64,000 nt of DNA from Paramesorhizobium deserti (GTDB lineage Bacteria > Pseudomonadota > Alphaproteobacteria > Rhizobiales > Rhizobiaceae). The notes below the pieces were generated by a model, which saw only the letters and a list, made by a program, of their open reading frames with translations, did no database searches and was not told the DNA's origin. A program made the position numbers and the translations under genes. The stretch covers positions 186,001-250,000 of the forward strand of contig NZ_LNTU01000001.1 in NCBI RefSeq assembly GCF_001558695.1, given 5' to 3'. This document shows positions 53,367-61,880 of the stretch, piece by piece (position 1 is the first letter of the stretch; every line of letters starts with the position of its first letter).

Positions 53367-53945
53367 TTAGAGCGGTGGAACGCCGATCAGCCATTCGTGC
53401 AGCTTCCAGAAGAACAGCACATAGAGCACCAGCCCGATGATAATTGTCAGAATATCGTTGATCACCGGGCCTGAAGCAATCACGGCCACCTCTCCCGCAC
53501 GCTCGCGGCGCTTGACCGAGATGCGGTCCCACACCGCCCAGGCGAGGAGGGAGAGGAACAGGACCAGCGAGGCCAGATCGCCATTGGCCAGAAGATGAGC
53601 AAAGGCCCAGATCTTGATGGCCACCAGCATGGGATGGCGAATCTTCGGCTTGAGCTTGCCTGACGGCATCAGGAACATGGCGAGGAAGATGAAGGAAAAC
53701 ACCATCAAGAGCAGCGTGACGTGCCTCATCCATACCGGCGGCTCGTAGAGTATGGGAGCCGTCTGGCGGGCCATGCCAAAGCCCCAGATGATCAGGATGA
53801 AGCCGATTATCGATACGACGGAATAGAGCCCCTTCCATGTCCCCTCGCCCCATTCGGCGATTTTCGCTTCGCGCCATTGCGGCGCGATGATCCGCACCGA
53901 GTGAATGCCGAGAAAAATCACAAGACCAAGGATCAGTACGAGCAT
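53367..53945 (-). CDS. NnrU family membrane protein
   Basis: The 192-residue integral membrane protein has about six helices. The family signature segments are GIHSVRIIAPQWREAKIAEWGEGTWKGLYSVVSIIGFILIIWG and RHPMLVAIKIWAFAHLLANGDLASLVLFLSLLAWAVWDRISVKRRE. NnrU proteins were named for nitric-oxide-related genes, but this form occurs widely without denitrification genes, as here; it is related to isoprenylcysteine methyltransferase-like folds. Function is therefore open. Confidence 0.9.
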   Translation of the reverse strand: MLVLILGLVIFLGIHSVRIIAPQWREAKIAEWGEGTWKGLYSVVSIIGFILIIWGFGMARQTAPILYEPPVWMRHVTLLLMVFSFIFLAMFLMPSGKLKPKIRHPMLVAIKIWAFAHLLANGDLASLVLFLSLLAWAVWDRISVKRRERAGEVAVIASGPVINDILTIIIGLVLYVLFFWKLHEWLIGVPPL

Positions 53946-54096
53946 GGGTTCCTCCCCCTCTTTGCCCGCAACATATCTCGGGCAAGGCGGCGTTCCAACA
54001 CAGGTTTGCTGCGGCTGATTGCTGCGTGTCCGACCTTCGCCACATTCGCTCTTTAGCCGTGCGGGGCCCTCCTAATTGTCGAGTCTCCCTGGACCC

Positions 54097-55092
54097 ATGC
54101 GTTTTTTCTCCCGTTTTGCCGCCACAGCCCTTTGCGCCCTCATCGCCCTGCAATCCGCTTCCGCCACGCAATCGGCCGGTGGCAAGGTGCCACCGCAATA
54201 TGTGCTGATCTCCTTCGACGGGGCTCATGCCAACGATCTGTGGCAGCGCAGCCGCGCGCTCGGTCAGAAGACCGGGGCGCGCTTCACCTATTTCCTCTCC
54301 TGCGTCTTCCTGATGAAGCGGGCCGACCGCGCCAGCTACAAGCCGCCGCGCATGGCGGCCGGCCGCTCCAATGTCGGCTTCGCCTTCACCAAAGAGGAGA
54401 TCGCCGAGCGGCTCGACAATATCTGGAATGCTCATCTCGAGGGCCATGAGATCGCAAGCCATGGCTGCGGCCATTTCGACGGCAAGGACTGGACCACCGC
54501 GGAGTGGGAGCAGGAGTTGAAGGAATTTCGCCGCATCGCCGCCGAGGGCTATGCGGCGAACGGCATTGCCGGCGAGCCGAAGGGCTGGCGCGACCTGGCG
54601 GAACACGGCATCACCGGGTTTCGCGCGCCCTATCTGGCGACGGGGAAGCCGGTGCAGAATGCACTGAAGGCCGAAGGGTTCCGCTATCAGGCAAGCGGCG
54701 TCACGCGGGGGCCGCAAGTGCCGCTGCGCTCCAGCGATCTCGCGAGCTTCGGCCTGCCGCTGATCCCCGAAGGTCCGTCGCAGCGGCCTGTGATCGCGAT
54801 GGACTATAATCTTTATATCAGGCATTCGGCCGGTTTCGAGAAGCCGTCACAGTCGCAGGCCTTTGAGGAGCGCGCCTATGATGCGTTCAAGACGGCATTC
54901 GACCAGCAATATGCGGGTGAGCGCGTGCCCCTGCAACTCGGCTTCCACTTCGTGGAGATGAATGCCGGAGCCTATTGGCGAGCGCTGGAGCGCTTCGCCG
55001 GCGATGTCTGCACCAAGCCGGACGTGCAGTGCGTTACCTATAGCGACTATCTGGCGAAGACCGCACCTGAGGAACGCCACGCCGAGCAATGA
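54097..55092 (+). CDS. Polysaccharide deacetylase-like protein, exported
   Basis: The 331-residue protein has a Sec signal peptide (MRFFSRFAATALCALIALQSASA). The deacetylase NodB-fold motifs are SFDGAHANDLW near residue 40 and HEIASHGCGHFDG near 120, with metal ligands in the His pair, and GFRAPYL near 175. It probably removes acetyl groups from a cell-envelope or exopolysaccharide in the periplasm; the first motif lacks the usual second Asp (TFDD), so activity is uncertain. The start is the second in-frame ATG; the longer start lacks a signal-peptide fit. Confidence 0.85.
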   Translation: MRFFSRFAATALCALIALQSASATQSAGGKVPPQYVLISFDGAHANDLWQRSRALGQKTGARFTYFLSCVFLMKRADRASYKPPRMAAGRSNVGFAFTKEEIAERLDNIWNAHLEGHEIASHGCGHFDGKDWTTAEWEQELKEFRRIAAEGYAANGIAGEPKGWRDLAEHGITGFRAPYLATGKPVQNALKAEGFRYQASGVTRGPQVPLRSSDLASFGLPLIPEGPSQRPVIAMDYNLYIRHSAGFEKPSQSQAFEERAYDAFKTAFDQQYAGERVPLQLGFHFVEMNAGAYWRALERFAGDVCTKPDVQCVTYSDYLAKTAPEERHAEQ

Positions 55093-55122
55093 TCTGCCCG
55101 GCGTGGCGGCAATTGGCTCCCA

Positions 55123-56397
55123 TCAGGCTTCGGCGCCCTGCGTTTCGAGATACCGTTTGTCGAGTTCCGGCAGCGGTTCGTCACGGATGACCGACTCGAA
55201 GGCCCGCAGGCGCTTATAGATGGACATGAGTTCAACGATCGTTGACCATGAATTGACCAGATATTGGAACGAGACCCTGACTTGCTCGAACACATTCATG
55301 ATCTGAGTCATGAGGCCCAATGTCAGCTTACCGGCGACAATTGAGGGTACCAGCACGAGTGTTGGGAAAATGTTGTCCGCCTGCAGGTAGAAAATACGGG
55401 CGACATTGAAATACATGTAATGGAAATACAGGCGGAAATAATTGCGCCGCACGTTGTGGAAAAGTTCCGCCACCGTAATCGGCTCTGCCCGCTCCGGATC
55501 ATCCTCACCGTAGACCAGCTCCTTGCGATAGGCCGCCTCGACGCGCTGGTTCCTGAACTCGAGCCCCGGCAGCTTGATCCCGACCAGCGCCAGGAAACCC
55601 GTACCGAAAGCCGACCAGAAAATGGCCGCAACCACCAGGGCATGCGGCACCTCACCAATGAGAGGAAGCTCCGTCACCTGATGGGAGAACGTGAACAGGA
55701 CGGGCAGAAAGGCGATCAACGTCATGAGCGAACTGACCAGCTTGACGCCGAGGCTTTCCACCGTCGTGGAAAACCGCATCGTGTCTTCCTGGACACGCTG
55801 AGAGGCACCCTCGATATGGCGCAGCCTGCTCCAATTGGCCATGTAATATTCGTTCATGGCGGTGCGCCAGCGGAAGATATAATGGCTGGTGAAAAACAGG
55901 CTGAGAACGCCAACCGTCACGGCCAGGAACAGAATGCCGGCGACGCCCAGCATGCCCGTATAGAGCTGTGCGGCGGTGACCGGCGCGGTCCTTGCCAGCG
56001 CCTGCTGGATGAGATCGTAAAACGGTCCGTACCACGCATTGATCGCCACACTGACCTGCACCTGGAAATAGGTGACAAACAGGATCAGCGCAGAGCCGAG
56101 AATGGACCAGAGTTGCCATCGATGTGGAGAGAAAACGGACCAGAAGGCATAGAAAATGAGGACCACGGCCGTGAAATAGACATAGAACCACAGGAAGGGC
56201 GTGGACCAGAAGACCGACACGCCGATGATCGGCGCGGCGCCGGGCAAGGCTGGCGGCAGGCCCACGACCGCGCCGAGCTGCTCCCCACCGAAGAACCAGC
56301 CGAAGATGGCGATGAGGCTCCAGACGACAGCCGAAATGAAGAACAGCTTCGGCTTTGGAAAGAAGGAAACGAACACGGCAGCATATTCCCTGATCAA
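55123..56397 (-). CDS. bacA: SbmA/BacA peptide transporter
   Basis: The 424-residue inner-membrane protein imports peptides (microcin B17, bleomycin, Pro-rich and NCR-type peptides) using the proton gradient. It has about seven or eight helices and the family segments [44 protein letters not shown] (near 175-215), the ABC-like cytoplasmic stretch [20 protein letters not shown] and [30 protein letters not shown]. There is no nucleotide-binding domain, so it is BacA-type. In Rhizobium and Brucella it is needed for chronic host infection. Convergent with the deacetylase gene. Confidence 0.94.
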   Translation of the reverse strand: MIREYAAVFVSFFPKPKLFFISAVVWSLIAIFGWFFGGEQLGAVVGLPPALPGAAPIIGVSVFWSTPFLWFYVYFTAVVLIFYAFWSVFSPHRWQLWSILGSALILFVTYFQVQVSVAINAWYGPFYDLIQQALARTAPVTAAQLYTGMLGVAGILFLAVTVGVLSLFFTSHYIFRWRTAMNEYYMANWSRLRHIEGASQRVQEDTMRFSTTVESLGVKLVSSLMTLIAFLPVLFTFSHQVTELPLIGEVPHALVVAAIFWSAFGTGFLALVGIKLPGLEFRNQRVEAAYRKELVYGEDDPERAEPITVAELFHNVRRNYFRLYFHYMYFNVARIFYLQADNIFPTLVLVPSIVAGKLTLGLMTQIMNVFEQVRVSFQYLVNSWSTIVELMSIYKRLRAFESVIRDEPLPELDKRYLETQGAEA

Positions 56398-56495
56398 TTA
56401 GGTCCCGCTTAATTGCAGGTGCCTTCGTGCCAGCAATATGGAAAATGCCGCTAACAGGAAATTAAATTACCGTAATATTCTGCCGAATGAGGCAT

Positions 56496-57248
56496 TTATC
56501 TCGCATCATGGAAGATAATGCCGAGGGTGTGCCGCATGCCGGAGCGCACGCGGCTGACGCCATGGCGCAGATTAACCCGGTAATTGCCCTTGCTGCCCTG
56601 GACCGGCCGATTGTGGACAGCAAAGGCCACGGCATCGCCCTGCCTCAACGGCACCACCTCGGCCCGGCTCTGCATGCGCGGGCGCTGCTCGGTCAAAACG
56701 AATTCGCCGCCGGTGAAATCCCTGCCCGGCTCTGAAAGCAGGATCGCCACCTGCAGCGGAAAGGCCAGATCGCCATAGAGGTCCTGATGCAGGCAGTTGA
56801 AATCGCCAGCCACATATTGCAGCAGCAACGGCGTCGGACGGACCTGCCCCGCATCATGACAGGCCTTCAGGAAATCGGCATGGCGCGGGGGATAGCGGGT
56901 ATCCATCCCCATCCGCTCGTTCCATCGATTGGCGACCGGCGCGAGGCGCGGATAGAGCGCGGTGCGAAGCCCGGCGATCAGATCCGGCAGCGGATAGCGG
57001 AAATAACGATATTCCCCCCTGCCGAAGCCATGCCGCGCCATATGGATATGGCTGCGGAAATGCTCCTCATGCGGATAAAGCGCGGCGAGCTCACGGCACT
57101 CCTCCGGCGTCACAAGCTTCTCCAGAACCGCGCAGCCATAATCATCGAAGTTCGAGGCGAGCGCCGTCCAGTCATAGCCGCCGATACGCTTCTCCGCAGC
57201 CTCAATAGCGGAAGCGCTTTCGCGGGGGCGGGAAACAGCAGAATTCAT
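56496..57248 (-). CDS. 2-oxoglutarate/Fe(II)-dependent oxygenase
   Basis: The 250-residue protein has the 2OG-Fe(II) core: the His-x-Asp pair in NCLHQDLYGDLAFPLQVAILLSEP (His154, Asp156) and the distal His with Arg in LRHGVSRVRSGMRHTLGIIFHD. EFVLTEQRPRMQSRAEVVPLRQGDAVAF fits the jelly-roll. It should hydroxylate or oxidise a protein or small molecule; the substrate is unknown. It is divergent from the NTF2-like gene, with 138 bp between them. Confidence 0.88.
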   Translation of the reverse strand: MNSAVSRPRESASAIEAAEKRIGGYDWTALASNFDDYGCAVLEKLVTPEECRELAALYPHEEHFRSHIHMARHGFGRGEYRYFRYPLPDLIAGLRTALYPRLAPVANRWNERMGMDTRYPPRHADFLKACHDAGQVRPTPLLLQYVAGDFNCLHQDLYGDLAFPLQVAILLSEPGRDFTGGEFVLTEQRPRMQSRAEVVPLRQGDAVAFAVHNRPVQGSKGNYRVNLRHGVSRVRSGMRHTLGIIFHDAR

Positions 57249-57386
57249 CTTGTTCGTCCTTCAGTTGCTTTGCCGCTTTCGCTATTCTATCCGCTTGCGG
57301 CAGGCACTCCGGTGCTTGCTTTCAAATCTCCTGCGAGTTCAAAATTCACCCTCATGCCATCATCTTAAACGCACGGGAGCATTGCC

Positions 57387-57773
57387 ATGACGAGAACCGA
57401 CCTCTCAGAGGTCTACCGCGCCTACATTGCCTGTCTCAATGGCCAGGATTGGACGCGGCTGGGACAGTTCGTCGATAATGAAGTCTCCCACAACGGCCGG
57501 CGGTTCGGGCTATCGGGATACCGCGCGATGCTGGAGAAGGACTTCGAGGCAATTCCGGATCTTCATTTCAACGTTCAATTGCTGGTTTCCGATCCGCCCT
57601 ATATCGCAAGCAGGCTGGAATTCGATTGCACGCCGAAGGGGACATTCCTCGGCCTACCCGTTAATGGGAAGAAGGTCTCCTTTTGCGAAAACGTCTTCTA
57701 CGAATTCCGGGGAGAGAAGATCGCGCAGGTCTGGTCGGTCATCGACAAGGCGGCGATCGAAGCCCAGCTCTAG
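57387..57773 (+). CDS. SnoaL-like (NTF2-fold) ester cyclase family protein
   Basis: The 128-residue NTF2-fold protein has a YRAYIACLNGQDWTRLGQFVDNEVSHNG start and IASRLEFDCTPKGTFLGLPVNGKKVSFCENVFYEFRGEKIAQVWSVIDKAAIE, the SnoaL/ester cyclase pattern. It probably binds or converts a small hydrophobic compound; the reaction is unknown. The start has GGGAG eight bases upstream. It converges with the RpiR gene, with 11 bp between the stops. Confidence 0.88.
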   Translation: MTRTDLSEVYRAYIACLNGQDWTRLGQFVDNEVSHNGRRFGLSGYRAMLEKDFEAIPDLHFNVQLLVSDPPYIASRLEFDCTPKGTFLGLPVNGKKVSFCENVFYEFRGEKIAQVWSVIDKAAIEAQL

Positions 57774-57784
57774 GTCTCGCAACC

Positions 57785-58669
57785 TCAATCGCCGATCGGC
57801 TGCGGGCCGGTCTGCCCATGCACCACGGCAAGCGAGGCGCGGATGCGGCGGAGCTTTTCGAGCGCGGTCGCCGAGTTCTGCCGGGCGACCGATGCCGCCA
57901 GCGTGTCCATGACGACGAGATGGACGAGGCGGGAGGCGGTGGGCTTATAGATATCCGGGTCCTCGGGGATATCGAGGGTCAGCGCAATGTCGCAAGCCTC
58001 GGCAAGAGGGGTTGCCGGACGGGTCAGGGCGATGACGGTCGCGCCATACTGGCGGGCGATCTTGGCGCTTTCCACCAGTTCCTGCGGGTTGCCGCTGGAG
58101 GAGACGCAGAAGAGCACATCGCCCGACGACAGGGTCGCCGCCTGCATGCGCTGCTGCTGGCCATCATGAACGGCCTGTGAAGGAATGCCCAGCCGGAAGA
58201 AGCGGTTGGCCGCATCGAAGGCGACCGTCGCCGAGCCGCCGCCGACCCCGCAGAAGACGATGCGGCGGGCGCCGGCCATGGCTTCGACCGCGCGCGCCAT
58301 GGTCTCATCATCCAGTTGTGCCCGCACCGCATTGGCCGTGGCGTAGAAAACGCCGAGGATCTGATCAATGCCGCTTCTCAAGCCTTCCATATCTGGACTG
58401 CTTGCGGCGAGATATTGCAGGCTGACGGCGACATTCTGGGCAAGGCGCATCTTGAAATCGCGGAAACCGGAGCAGCCGAGCGTGCGGCAAAAGCGGATGA
58501 CGGTCGGCTCGCTGACATTGCAGAGCGCCGCGATCTCCGAGACGGTACGCTGCGTCGCGGTTTCGAGATTTTCCAGGACATAGGACGCCACCCGCTGCTC
58601 GCGCGCGTTGAACGAGCCGTCGAGCTGGCGCAATCGCGAGATGAGGTCGAAAGCCGCAAGTTTCGACAT
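57785..58669 (-). CDS. MurR/RpiR family regulator (HTH + SIS)
   Basis: The 294-residue regulator has the RpiR HTH (NAREQRVASYVLENLETATQRTVSEIAALCNVSEPTVIRFCRTLGCSGFRDFK, residues about 20-75) and a C-terminal SIS domain (about 125-260; ARRIVFCGVGGGSATVAFDAANRF and DVLFCVSSSGNPQELVESAKIARQYGATVIALT). SIS domains bind phosphosugars or related ligands. It is divergent from the TRAP operon, whose promoter region has two TGTAG-N5-CTACA operators. AAGGAA precedes the ATG. Confidence 0.93.
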   Translation of the reverse strand: MSKLAAFDLISRLRQLDGSFNAREQRVASYVLENLETATQRTVSEIAALCNVSEPTVIRFCRTLGCSGFRDFKMRLAQNVAVSLQYLAASSPDMEGLRSGIDQILGVFYATANAVRAQLDDETMARAVEAMAGARRIVFCGVGGGSATVAFDAANRFFRLGIPSQAVHDGQQQRMQAATLSSGDVLFCVSSSGNPQELVESAKIARQYGATVIALTRPATPLAEACDIALTLDIPEDPDIYKPTASRLVHLVVMDTLAASVARQNSATALEKLRRIRASLAVVHGQTGPQPIGD

Positions 58670-58818
58670 GCCGTTTCCTTTCGCCTCGTTTCCTCCGGTG
58701 GACAGGTTTATCCGGCCGCGAGTCGCCCTATCGGCCTATCTCCTTGTTTTCACGCATGATCCTTTCCCGGGAGCCTGTCAATGTCTGAGGGATCATGCGC
58801 TTTCCCAAGGCGATAAAA

Positions 58819-58833
58819 TGTAGCCAGACTACA
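58819..58833 (+). promoter_or_regulatory. First RpiR-type operator, TGTAG-N5-CTACA
   Basis: TGTAG (58819-58823), CCAGA, CTACA (58829-58833). It matches the second copy at 58901-58915 and the general shape of RpiR/HexR sites. Both copies lie in the 273-bp region between rpiR and dctQ. Confidence 0.75.
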
Positions 58834-58861
58834 TATTTTGCACATAAAAGGCAAAATATGT
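58831..58861. promoter_or_regulatory. 11-bp inverted repeat in the TRAP promoter region
   Basis: ACATATTTTGC (58831-58841) and GCAAAATATGT (58851-58861) are perfect complements around nine bases. It shares its first three bases with the first RpiR-type operator. It could be a second factor's operator or contain the promoter (TTGCAC at 58838, TGAAAT at 58861). Confidence 0.55.
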
Positions 58862-58900
58862 GAAATTTAACTAGACAAGAGCGGCAATTCCAAACAAGAA

Positions 58901-58915
58901 TGTAGCTTAACTACA
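58901..58915 (+). promoter_or_regulatory. Second RpiR-type operator, TGTAG-N5-CTACA
   Basis: TGTAG (58901-58905), CTTAA, CTACA (58911-58915), 27 bp upstream of the dctQ start. Binding here would block the promoter or the first steps of transcription. Confidence 0.75.
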
Positions 58916-58942
58916 AGCGGGCAATACCGCAAAGGGGAATGA

Positions 58943-59449
58943 ATGAGTGATCTGGCATCAAGGCTCAGTGCCGCATTGAATGCCGCCGTCGAGCGGCTCG
59001 TCGCGCTTCTCATGCTGCTTCTCGTCGTCGACGTATGGATCGGCGTCGTCGACCGCTATCTCCTGCACCTGCAACTGCCCTGGCCCGAGGTTCTCGCCAG
59101 ATATTTGATGATCTGGGCGGCGCTGCTGGCCATCTCGTGCGGGATTGCCCGGCGGGAGCATATCGGCCTCTCCATCCTGCTCGACCGCATTCCGGAAAGT
59201 CTGCGCCGCATATCGCTGATGGCGATGGATATCGTTGCGCTGGCGCTGTTCCTCTATGTCTTCTGGTTCGGCATCGGCTTCGCGCTCGATGGTGCCAAGC
59301 GGCAGGCACTGATCTTCGGCCTGTCACTCGGGCCGGCTTATGCGGCGATTCCCGTTTCCGCGGCGCTGGCCGCGATCCAGCTTCTCCTCGTTCTCATGCG
59401 CGACCTTGGAGGCCAGAGGCTGGTGGACCAGACGGAGGAAGCGATCTGA
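58943..59449 (+). CDS. dctQ: TRAP transporter small permease (DctQ)
   Basis: The 168-residue small membrane component of a tripartite ATP-independent periplasmic transporter has four helices. The segments LVALLMLLLVVDVWIGVVDRYLLHLQLPWPEVLARYLMIWAALLAISCGIARREHIGLSILLDRIP match DctQ. A ribosome site (AAGGGGA) precedes the ATG. Its TGA overlaps the ATG of dctM, so translation is coupled. Confidence 0.93.
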   Translation: MSDLASRLSAALNAAVERLVALLMLLLVVDVWIGVVDRYLLHLQLPWPEVLARYLMIWAALLAISCGIARREHIGLSILLDRIPESLRRISLMAMDIVALALFLYVFWFGIGFALDGAKRQALIFGLSLGPAYAAIPVSAALAAIQLLLVLMRDLGGQRLVDQTEEAI

Positions 59450-60729
59450 TGCTGGTGCTTCTCATCTTCGTCGCCCTCATCCTGCTCGGCATGCCGATCG
59501 GCTTCGCCATCGGCGCTGCCGGCGTCGCCGGTCTCGTCGATATGGGCGGGGAACGCTTTCTCGCCATTGGCCCGAGCAAGATCTTCAACGGGCTCGATAT
59601 CTTCCCGTTTCTCGCCATGCCGTTCTTCATCCTGGCCGGTGAGATCATGAACCATATCGGCATCACGGCGCGGTTGGTGCAGCTCGCCAATGTGCTGGTC
59701 GGCCGGTTTCGCGGCGGGCTCGCCCATACCAACATGCTGGCTTCGGTATTCTTCGCCGGGCTGACGGGTGCTGCCACGGCGGATGCCGCCGCCTTCGGCA
59801 AGACGCTGGTGCCCGCCATGGTCAGCCAGGGCTACCGTCGTGATTACGCCTGCGCGGTGACGGCCGCCGGCTCGATCATCGGCCCGACGATTCCGCCCTC
59901 GGGGCTGATGGTGGTCTACGGATCGCTGATGGGCGTCTCGATCGGCGGCCTGTTCGCGGCCGGCATCTTGCCGGGCCTGTTGATCTGCCTGGTCTGCATG
60001 GCGGTGATCGCGCTCGGCGCCAAGCGAAACAATCTGCCGCTCGCCGCCTCCGGCGCAGGCGCGGGTGAAATCTGGAAAACCTTCAAGAGCTCCATCACCG
60101 CCCTGCTGATGCCCTTCATCATCCTGGGCGGCATTCTCGGCGGTGTGGTCACGCCGACGGAAGCGGCTTCCATCGCGGTCGCCTATACGCTGTTCCTCGG
60201 CGTCTTCGTCTATCGTTCGCTGAGTGTGGCGGATTTCTTCGGCATGCTGGTGCGCACGGCGCGGATCACCGGAATTATCTTCGTCATCATCGCCTTCGCG
60301 TCGCTCCTCGGCTGGTGGCTGAGCTTCAACCGCATCCCGCAGGAGATCGCCGGCCTCGTTATTGAATATGCGAAAAGCCCGGCGATGATCCTGCTTTTGA
60401 TCATCTGCGTGCTGCTCGCCATCGGCATGATCATGGATATCACGGCAATCCTGATCATCCTCGCGCCGGTGCTGGTGCCGTTGACACAGGAGATCGGCAT
60501 GCAGCCGATCCATGCCGGCATCATTTTCATCCTGGCGCTCAACATCTCGCTGATGACGCCGCCGGTCGGCGCCTGCCTGTTCGTGCTCTCCTCGGTGACG
60601 GGGGAAAAGCTCGAGCGAATCGCCGCCAAACTCTGGCCCTTCCTCATCGCCGAGATCGCCGTGCTCTTCGTCTTCGCCTTCTGGGAACGACTGGCGCTCG
60701 CGGTGCCGAGGGCGCTCGGCTTCATCTGA
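59449..60729 (+). CDS. dctM: TRAP transporter large permease (DctM)
   Basis: The 426-residue large permease has about twelve helices and the DctM motifs GMPIGFAIGAAGVAGL, LAMPFFILAGEIMNHIGI, ASVFFAGLTGAATADAAAFGKTLVPAM and IGPTIPPSGLMVVYGSL. It couples Na+ influx to substrate uptake. It starts at 59449 with the TGATG overlap; the longer frame beginning at 59035 lies inside dctQ. Confidence 0.95.
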   Translation: MLVLLIFVALILLGMPIGFAIGAAGVAGLVDMGGERFLAIGPSKIFNGLDIFPFLAMPFFILAGEIMNHIGITARLVQLANVLVGRFRGGLAHTNMLASVFFAGLTGAATADAAAFGKTLVPAMVSQGYRRDYACAVTAAGSIIGPTIPPSGLMVVYGSLMGVSIGGLFAAGILPGLLICLVCMAVIALGAKRNNLPLAASGAGAGEIWKTFKSSITALLMPFIILGGILGGVVTPTEAASIAVAYTLFLGVFVYRSLSVADFFGMLVRTARITGIIFVIIAFASLLGWWLSFNRIPQEIAGLVIEYAKSPAMILLLIICVLLAIGMIMDITAILIILAPVLVPLTQEIGMQPIHAGIIFILALNISLMTPPVGACLFVLSSVTGEKLERIAAKLWPFLIAEIAVLFVFAFWERLALAVPRALGFI

Positions 60730-60764
60730 CCATGCCTGAAACCCAAAAAAGAGAGGAACATAAA

Positions 60765-61811
60765 ATGAAAACGAAATCAGCCGTTCTTACCGCTGTGATG
60801 GCGCTGGCGCTCGCCGCCTCGCCCGCGCTTGCCGAAACCAAGGTTCTGAAATTCGGGCACGACAACAAGGCCGACCCGTTCGAGAACCCGGCCCATGCCT
60901 GCACGGCCGTGTTCGCCAATATCGTCGAAGCCGATACCAATGGCGGCATCAAGGTGGAGGTCTATCCGTCCAACCAGCTCGGCACCGCGGCCGAACATGT
61001 CCAGATGGTGCGTGACGACGTGATCCAGGCGACGCTGACCTCCACCGGGGCTATCGCCTCCTATTATCCGCGTATCGATGTGCTCAACCTCCCCTTCGCC
61101 TTCGACAACAATGCGGCGACCTATGAAGTGTTCGACGGGCCGTTCGGCGCAGCACTTGCCGGGGATATCGAAACAACGCTCGGCGATGTGGTGGTGCTCG
61201 GCTTTCCCGACACGGGCGGTTTCTTCGAAATTACCAATTCCAAGCGCGAGATCGCCAAGGTGGAGGATTTCTCCGGCATCCGCGTGCGCACCATGACGCT
61301 GCCCTCACATCAGAAGATCGTCCAGGCGCTCGGCGCGGAAGCCTATCCGCTTGCCTGGGGCGAGGTCTACTCAGGCCTGCAGACCGGCGTGATCGACGGC
61401 CAGATGAATCCGGTACCGATCATCTCCTTCTCGAAATTCTCCGAAGTGCAGAAATATCTCACGCTCACCAACCATCTTTTCTCGCCTTATACGCTGATGA
61501 TCTCCAAAACATTCTGGGATGGTCTGAGCGATAGCGAAAAACAGACGCTGCGCTATGCAGCGCAGTCCTGCGTCGCGGCGAGCCGCGGCCTGTCGCGGAT
61601 CATTGAGGCTTCCGACCAGGGACTTGCTGGCCTGAAGGACAAGATGACGATCACCGCGCTTTCACCCGAGGAGCGCGAGAAGATGAAACAGGCGACGCAG
61701 CCGGTCTTCGAGGCGCTGGTGAAGGAAAGCGGAGACGCCAAGCAACTCGAACTGCTCGACCAGTTCAAGGCGGAGGTATCGAAAGCCAACGGCTCCTCCT
61801 ACCTCCAATAA
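60765..61811 (+). CDS. dctP: TRAP transporter substrate-binding protein (DctP)
   Basis: The 348-residue periplasmic binding protein has a signal peptide (MKTKSAVLTAVMALALAASPALA). The carboxylate-binding Arg is in FSGIRVRTMTLPSHQKIVQALGAEAYPLAWGEVYSGLQTGVIDGQMNPVPI (near 168-215). Substrate class is likely a carboxylate-bearing acid; the specific ligand is unknown. The ATG at 60765 gives the signal peptide, with GAGG upstream. A 10-bp hairpin lies between its stop and the M81 gene. Confidence 0.94.
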   Translation: MKTKSAVLTAVMALALAASPALAETKVLKFGHDNKADPFENPAHACTAVFANIVEADTNGGIKVEVYPSNQLGTAAEHVQMVRDDVIQATLTSTGAIASYYPRIDVLNLPFAFDNNAATYEVFDGPFGAALAGDIETTLGDVVVLGFPDTGGFFEITNSKREIAKVEDFSGIRVRTMTLPSHQKIVQALGAEAYPLAWGEVYSGLQTGVIDGQMNPVPIISFSKFSEVQKYLTLTNHLFSPYTLMISKTFWDGLSDSEKQTLRYAAQSCVAASRGLSRIIEASDQGLAGLKDKMTITALSPEEREKMKQATQPVFEALVKESGDAKQLELLDQFKAEVSKANGSSYLQ

Positions 61812-61828
61812 GTACAATCACGAGAATA

Positions 61829-61851
61829 TCCGGCCGTCTCCGACGGCCGGA
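61829..61851 (+). terminator. Hairpin between dctP and the M81 hydrolase
   Basis: TCCGGCCGTC (61829-61838) and GACGGCCGGA (61842-61851) form a perfect 10-bp stem around 3 bases. No T tract follows; it may stabilise the dctP mRNA or attenuate the distal gene. Confidence 0.5.
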
Positions 61852-61880
61852 CGCCATCATCAACGCTGGAAAGAACTGAT

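Noticed and set aside
53362-54825. 487-codon minus-strand open frame spanning nnrU and the deacetylase gene
   Set aside because: It overlaps nnrU in another frame and the deacetylase gene antisense; no coherent protein features.
59338-60513. 391-codon minus-strand open frame
   Set aside because: Antisense to dctM; extremely His/Asp/Arg-rich translation typical of a shadow.
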